Positions 59,821-64,000 of a DNA stretch of 64,000 nt are shown piece by piece. The notes beneath the pieces are model-generated. The model did not search any database, had not been told where the DNA came from, and saw only the letters and a list, made by a program, of their open reading frames with translations. Each line of letters opens with the position of its first letter. Position 1 is the stretch's first letter. Position numbers and translations under genes: made by a program. Origin of the DNA: Opitutaceae bacterium (lineage in GTDB: Bacteria > Verrucomicrobiota > Verrucomicrobiia > Opitutales > Opitutaceae); the NCBI GenBank assembly GCA_027490995.1, contig JAIXWY010000011.1, forward strand, positions 310,001 to 374,000. The letters are read 5' to 3'.

Positions 59821-60651
59821 ATGCTTGTGTCTGCTTCCGGCGCTCCCTCTGCGGTGCCCGTGCCGCTTGCTTCTCGCGACTTCGGCGGTGCGGGGCGGGC
59901 TCCACTGGTCGTCGTGCATGGGTTTCTCGGCTCCTCCCGCAATTGGCAACTCACCGGGCGAGACCTGACTGCCCACGGTCACGTGCACGCCCTCGATCTC
60001 CGCAACCACGGCGACTCGGGACGCGCGAACGACATGAGCTGGGATGCGTTGGTCGCGGATATCTTGGCCTGGTGTGCCGGGCAGGGCATTTCACGGGCCC
60101 GCTTTCTGGGTCATAGTCTCGGCGGCAAGGTTCTGATGCGGCTGGCATGCGCTGCGCCGGCACTCGTCGAGAATCTCGTGGTCGTGGACATCGCGCCGAA
60201 GAGCTACGCCTTCCAGTCTCATCGCCACGAACTCGCCGCGCTCCTCGATCTTGAACTGACGGGCCTCGCCACGCGGGCGGAGGCTGAAATGCGTCTGGAG
60301 GGCCGTGTGCCCGACCTCGCAATGCGAAAGTTCCTGCTCACGAACCTTGGGCGGGCCGAAGATGGCTCCTGGCGTTGGCTGGTCCCGCTCCCGTGGCTCG
60401 CGAGTGCGCTGCCCACGCTCGAAACCAGCCCACTCGAAGCCGATATGCGGTTCGTGGGATCGACAACGTTCCTACTGGGCGGCCAGTCACGCTATGTGAC
60501 GGAGGAAGATCACGCAGTGATCCGCCACCACTTTCCGAACGCTGTCATCGAGACAATCGCGGCGGCGGGGCACAATCCCCACATGGACAGCCGGACCGAA
60601 TTCGTGGACCGGGTTGCCACCGCCCTCCACCGTGGCGGCTCAGCGCCGTGA
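59821..60651 (+). CDS. Alpha/beta-fold hydrolase (YbfF-like esterase)
   Basis: 276-residue cytoplasmic hydrolase. Oxyanion segment HGFLGSSRNW, nucleophile elbow GHSLGG, acid region after FLLGGQSRYV, and the catalytic His in AAGHNPHMD are in order, so the Ser-Asp-His triad appears intact. DLRNHGDSGRAN is characteristic of the YbfF/acyl-CoA thioesterase-like subgroup. The C terminus overlaps the convergent holB gene by 12 bp. Confidence 0.9.
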   Translation: MLVSASGAPSAVPVPLASRDFGGAGRAPLVVVHGFLGSSRNWQLTGRDLTAHGHVHALDLRNHGDSGRANDMSWDALVADILAWCAGQGISRARFLGHSLGGKVLMRLACAAPALVENLVVVDIAPKSYAFQSHRHELAALLDLELTGLATRAEAEMRLEGRVPDLAMRKFLLTNLGRAEDGSWRWLVPLPWLASALPTLETSPLEADMRFVGSTTFLLGGQSRYVTEEDHAVIRHHFPNAVIETIAAAGHNPHMDSRTEFVDRVATALHRGGSAP

Positions 60652-61620
60652 CCAGAGCCGTAGGCTGAAAAGTAAGAAGTGCTCGAGAGCCGCTGACTCA
60701 TTCAGGTTCACGCGAAGCAGGCCGGCGGACTGCTCCAGACGAGCGATGGCGGCCGCGAGCGTGCGGCGCGACGTTTCATCGCCCTCGCATAGGCGGGGCA
60801 ACGCGAAGGCCCGGGTCGCTCCCGCAATCTCCGCGAAAAGCCGCGTACGGATGCCGTTCGCGATCCCGGTTTCCCGCGCCGCCTCCTCGTCTTCGTCGAG
60901 CTCAACGGTGACCCGCTCCTTCTCACGCTTCCACGCCTCCGCCGTGGCGAAGTCGAGCAGAGCGGAAAAGCGAGCGACCAGTCCGTAAACGCCGAAGACC
61001 GAATCGGCCACGGCCTTCCGATCAGCGACTCCCGTTTCCACCTGGCCCAGCCACGCCTGATAATCGGTGATCCAAGCGCTCCATCCATCGATGCCCGACA
61101 GTTGCGCCGCCACCGGGAACCGAAACTGCAGCACGCGGCTCCGAATGGTCGGAAGGAGACTGTAGGGTTTGGTGGTGAGCAGCAGCAGCGTGGTGTTGGC
61201 CGGCGGCTCCTCAAGGGTCTTGAGAAAGATGTTCGCCGCCGCGAGGTTCATCCGGTCCGCCTCGTGAAGGATCGCCACCTTGCGCGGCGAAACCGTAGCC
61301 GACACCTGAACCTTGCCGATCAGCGCACGGGTGGCGTCGGCCGAAATCTGCCGCATCTTGCCCGCCGGTCGCAGTTCATGGCAGTCGGGATGCTGCGCGG
61401 CCGGAAAGGGCGCTGAGGACTCCGGGACGTTCAGCAGGCGGTCGGCGATGCCGAGGGCGACCTGCTCGAGGAGGGGGAGATCGCTGCCCGTGAGCAACAG
61501 GCTGTGGGAAAGACGGCCGCGCGACAGCGCCGCCTCGATGACCGCAACCGCCGGCGTGCCACCGAGAGTCTCGGGCCAGGGCGCGGGCGACGAACGTAGC
61601 GAGGGCAGGGCGGCGGGCAC
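60640..61620 (-). CDS. holB: DNA polymerase III subunit delta prime
   Basis: 326-residue clamp-loader component. AAA+ fold with degenerate P-loop near LLLTGSDLPLLEQVALGIA (no GKT, as usual for delta prime), ATRALIGKVQVS, KVAILHEADRMNLAAANIFLKTLEEPP (the conserved SRC-like region) and LLPTIRSRVLQFRF. Zinc-binding cysteines of gamma/tau are absent. It lies 11 bp downstream of tmk, the classical tmk-holB pair. Confidence 0.9.
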   Translation of the reverse strand: MPAALPSLRSSPAPWPETLGGTPAVAVIEAALSRGRLSHSLLLTGSDLPLLEQVALGIADRLLNVPESSAPFPAAQHPDCHELRPAGKMRQISADATRALIGKVQVSATVSPRKVAILHEADRMNLAAANIFLKTLEEPPANTTLLLLTTKPYSLLPTIRSRVLQFRFPVAAQLSGIDGWSAWITDYQAWLGQVETGVADRKAVADSVFGVYGLVARFSALLDFATAEAWKREKERVTVELDEDEEAARETGIANGIRTRLFAEIAGATRAFALPRLCEGDETSRRTLAAAIARLEQSAGLLRVNLNESAALEHFLLFSLRLWSRR

Positions 61621-61631
61621 GGAAACACCCC

Positions 61632-62279
61632 CTAGGCCAGGCGATCCTTCACCGCGAACCAGATGGCGTGCTCGATCGTCTCGACCGACTGCGTACCATC
61701 CACCACCACGAAGCGCTCCGGCATTCCCCGCGCGAGGACGAGATAGCCCTCCCGGACCTTCGTGTAGAAGTCGATGTTCTCACGCTCCATGCGATCGGGA
61801 AGATCGGACGCGCGCTGACGGATTCGCTGCAAGCTCACGTCCGTGGGAACATCGATTACGATGGTCAGATCGGGCATCACGTTGCCGACGGCGAAGTGGT
61901 TGATCTGATTCACCGGGTCGAGCGAGAGATTGCGCGCAACCCCCTGATAGACGGTCGACGAGTCGAGAAAGCGGTCGCTGAGCACCACGCTGCCTCGCAG
62001 CAGAGCAGGGGCGATGACCTCCCGGACCAACTGTGCCCGGGATGCGGCGAAGAGCAGTAGCTCCGTCTCCGCGCACATCTCGTCACCACGAGAATTATGG
62101 ACGATGATGTTGCGGATCTGCTCGCCAATTTCGGTTCCGCCCGGCTCACGCACGGTCACCACGTCGCGGTGCATCTCTTGGAGTCGTGCGGCCAACCGGG
62201 CGATCTGCGTCGACTTTCCGCTACCCTCGGACCCCTCGAAGGAGATCAGTTTTCCCGTGCGCTTGGGTTTCGCGACCAT
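61632..62279 (-). CDS. tmk: Thymidylate kinase
   Basis: Phosphorylates dTMP to dTDP. 215 residues; P-loop FEGSEGSGKST at 14-24, TVREPGGTEIGEQIR with the DR-like substrate loop, and VVLSDRFLDSSTVYQG. Start is the ATG ending at 62279; a longer frame upstream enters the pfkB end. It forms an operon with holB (11 bp) and with the PfkB kinase (19 bp upstream). Confidence 0.95.
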   Translation of the reverse strand: MVAKPKRTGKLISFEGSEGSGKSTQIARLAARLQEMHRDVVTVREPGGTEIGEQIRNIIVHNSRGDEMCAETELLLFAASRAQLVREVIAPALLRGSVVLSDRFLDSSTVYQGVARNLSLDPVNQINHFAVGNVMPDLTIVIDVPTDVSLQRIRQRASDLPDRMERENIDFYTKVREGYLVLARGMPERFVVVDGTQSVETIEHAIWFAVKDRLA

Positions 62280-62298
62280 GGCTGGAGTGTGGTCGAGG

Positions 62299-63411
62299 TC
62301 AGCGCCAGTTGGCGAGGAACGAATCAAGCTGCCCCAAGGTCGGACTTTCACCGGTGCGGACATAGTGGCCGCTGGTACTGACGCCGAGCGTCAGGCAGGA
62401 TTGGGGATCGAGGCCGAGGAGTTGGCCGGTGGAGAAGCCAGCGTTGAAGTGGTCGCCGGCTCCCGTGGTGATGAGTGGCTTCTCAGTGTACGGACCCGGC
62501 ACCCAGGCAGTCCCTGTCGCTGTCGCGCAGGCGGCCGCCGCGCGAGGGTGGACCACGACGGTATCGATGCTGAGCGCGGTGCGGACGGCCGCGGCGGTCG
62601 TGCGCAGGGAAGCCTCACTTTCGTCGCCCGGAGCGATCCCGAGCGCGGCGGCGACCTGCTGGGCCTCCTTCAGATTCAGGCCGAGTGTCACGCGGCCGTA
62701 TCGCTCGAAGCGGCCGATCGCGCCGAGCGCGCGACGGAGATCCTCGACGGAGCGTTTCTCGGGGTCGGCGAGGTCGAAGAAGAAGCGCGCTTTCATCCCG
62801 CTAAGAGATGGCAACACCCGATCTACGAGCGCCTCGAAGATCTCCGTCATGTTCGGGATCATCGTCCAATTGACGAGCGCGATGAGGTCAGCGGAGGTCA
62901 ATGCGGCGCGCAGGCCCGCCTCGCCGAGAGCGGTCTCGAGGCGCTCGAAGGTAATTTCATCCAAGCTGCGCATCTGGCCAAGCATCAGCTTTCCGTCCTC
63001 GCACTCGACCGCGGTGGTGTGGGCGGGGGAGGTGAGAGACACCACCGTGGCGCGCTTGGCGAGGTCGGCGAACACCGGGTGAATCGCGGGCGCGCCCAAC
63101 GCCCCCACGTAGGTGAGCTGGGTCCCATGGGCGAGCAGGGCATTCGCCATGATCGGCCCGTTGCCGCCGAGCTTATCCATGCGGGGGTAGAGTTCGATGT
63201 TCGTGCTCTTCCCGGCCGCCGCGACGATCCGGTGCCCGAAGTCGGAAAGCGTGGCGATGGGCGTGAAGGCCTCACCCTGGCCGCGCCGAAGACCGACCGG
63301 CGTCACGATCGTGTCGACAAAGCCATCTAGCCCCACCAACGACCGAGTCTGGCCGATGCGGCTGGCGTGGAGGCGAAGTGCGCTGAGGCAGGAGGACTTG
63401 AAATCGCTCAT
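62299..63411 (-). CDS. PfkB-family carbohydrate kinase
   Basis: 370-residue ribokinase-fold kinase. N-terminal VGLDGFVDTIV and GGNGPIMANALLAHG correspond to substrate-binding signature 1; C-terminal TTGAGDHFNAGFSTG is signature 2 with catalytic base D320. It resembles the ribokinase/PfkB group in general, and the sugar cannot be named. Start is the ATG ending at 63411. It heads the pfkB-tmk-holB operon. Confidence 0.9.
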   Translation of the reverse strand: MSDFKSSCLSALRLHASRIGQTRSLVGLDGFVDTIVTPVGLRRGQGEAFTPIATLSDFGHRIVAAAGKSTNIELYPRMDKLGGNGPIMANALLAHGTQLTYVGALGAPAIHPVFADLAKRATVVSLTSPAHTTAVECEDGKLMLGQMRSLDEITFERLETALGEAGLRAALTSADLIALVNWTMIPNMTEIFEALVDRVLPSLSGMKARFFFDLADPEKRSVEDLRRALGAIGRFERYGRVTLGLNLKEAQQVAAALGIAPGDESEASLRTTAAAVRTALSIDTVVVHPRAAAACATATGTAWVPGPYTEKPLITTGAGDHFNAGFSTGQLLGLDPQSCLTLGVSTSGHYVRTGESPTLGQLDSFLANWR

Positions 63412-63450
63412 GAGAACGGAACGCCTACAAAAAAAACGGGAATGGGAGGC

Positions 63451-63481
63451 GGCAAACAGATTCGAACCGCGAGGGTTTGCC
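63451..63481. repeat. Inverted repeat with a tRNA-like core between divergent genes
   Basis: Arms GGCAAAC (63451-63457) and GTTTGCC (63475-63481) surround a 17-nt centre containing the palindrome TTCGAA. On the minus strand the segment reads GGTTCGAATC followed by TGCCGCCTCCCA, similar to the 3' end of a tRNA or tmRNA, but the 5' half is missing. Eight adenines at 63429-63436 follow nearer the kinase. It could be an operator for the divergent genes or a remnant. Confidence 0.35.
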
Positions 63482-63532
63482 ATTGAACGCCGCACCTAGG
63501 ATGGCACACACTCCGGCTTTCCCTGGGCCCCG

Positions 63533-64000
63533 ATGCTTCCCCCGATCGCCACCGTCAATCTCGTCGACATCTTTCTCCGCTGCGACCTCGCCGGCCAGAT
63601 TCTCACCGTCGGGCTCGGCATCTTCAGCATGATCGCCTGGGCGGTGATGCTGGGGAAACGCAACGAATTGCGCCAGATGCGCGCGCTGAACCTCGCCTTC
63701 GAGCAACGACTCCGCGATGAGCGGACGCTCCTCGACCTTCCCGAGTCGTACAAAAACAAGCGAGGCATCCCGTATGGGGACCTCTTCGCCGACGCGGTGG
63801 AGTCTTACTGGCGAGCCGCCTCCATCCTTCAGGAAAAGGGTGAGGATTCGAGCCGCGCACGATTGGAGCACGCGGAGAATGCGCTGCAGCGCGCGATCGC
63901 CCGTCAGACGCTTCGCTACGAGACCTCCATGATCTTCCTCGCCACCATCGTCTCCGGTGCGCCGTTCCTAGGACTCCTCGGCACGGTGTGGGGCGTGATG
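63533..64000 (+). CDS. MotA/TolQ/ExbB-type proton channel protein (partial)
   Basis: The first 156 residues are visible and the gene runs off the window end with no stop. An N-terminal helix (ILTVGLGIFSMIAWAVMLG) is followed by a charged cytoplasmic region and then by a second helix, IFLATIVSGAPFLGLLGTVWGVM, containing the GLLGTVWGVM motif diagnostic of the TolQ/ExbB family. It probably pairs with a TolR/ExbD protein beyond the edge to energise outer-membrane processes. Confidence 0.88.
   Translation, partial: MLPPIATVNLVDIFLRCDLAGQILTVGLGIFSMIAWAVMLGKRNELRQMRALNLAFEQRLRDERTLLDLPESYKNKRGIPYGDLFADAVESYWRAASILQEKGEDSSRARLEHAENALQRAIARQTLRYETSMIFLATIVSGAPFLGLLGTVWGVM

Noticed and set aside
62014..63330. 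Long plus-strand frame opposite tmk and the PfkB kinase
   Set aside because: Both opposite genes have clear catalytic motifs; this frame has none.
63443..63481. Complete tRNA gene
   Set aside because: Only a T-arm and acceptor-like 3' part is visible; no matching 5' acceptor strand or anticodon arm is present.
1..64000. CRISPR arrays, insertion sequences, prophage genes
   Set aside because: I saw no regularly spaced repeats, transposase, integrase or phage structural motifs anywhere in the window.

Overview
The window is a compact, GC-rich bacterial chromosome segment with about 57 protein genes, three tRNAs and a probable 6S RNA. I see no insertion sequence, integrase, phage gene or CRISPR array. 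Gene content points to the PVC group, most likely a Verrucomicrobiota member of the Opitutaceae type. The pointers are a large PVC-type CxxCH cytochrome/beta-propeller protein, DUF1080 (3-keto-disaccharide hydrolase) domains, a putative Na+/H+ antiporter family common there, weak Shine-Dalgarno sequences, and double-membrane features (DUF1302 barrel, TolQ/ExbB-like protein). The taxonomic call is inference from gene content, not a database result.

Layout. 0-7.8 kb: dapA, a PilT/PilU-like ATPase, an orphan sigma54-dependent response regulator, galE, then a ketosynthase / acyl carrier protein / phytoene-desaturase-like cassette. 7.9-14.2 kb: a sugar-acid or sugar locus with a double-length UxaA-type dehydratase and a lipoprotein-ATPase-permease ribose-type ABC importer. 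14.5-22.1 kb: RraA-like protein, rsgA, tRNA-Cys, an MFS exporter, proS, clpS with a DUF2017-like partner, and a 6S RNA gene. 22.1-28.9 kb: a minus-strand operon of a double alpha/beta hydrolase, an enolase-superfamily enzyme and a PVC cytochrome protein, probably for polysaccharide or sugar-acid breakdown. 29-38.4 kb: crcB, tRNA-His, a DUF1080 protein, a DinG-like helicase, a P1B-4-like metal ATPase, an L,D-transpeptidase and asd. 38.4-43.7 kb: tRNA-Val, ilvN-ilvC, hemC-cobA/hemD and a DegT-family aminotransferase.

43.7-50.4 kb holds the most interesting system: a four-gene operon encoding a DUF1302 beta-barrel, a DUF1329 LolA-like protein, a YCF48 beta-propeller and an RND/MMPL transporter. 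Together they could span the envelope and move a lipid or other hydrophobic molecule. 50.5-64 kb is mostly housekeeping: a divergent uvrA, pgsA-pgpA, aroQ, a NIF3-like protein, dCMP deaminase, yqgE, zinc-free forms of ribosomal proteins L36 and L31, serB, an antiporter, holB-tmk-pfkB, and a TolQ/MotA-type gene cut by the window end.

A recurring theme is internal tandem duplication in secreted or catabolic proteins (UxaA, alpha/beta hydrolase, DUF1080). In the first two, one copy has lost canonical catalytic residues.
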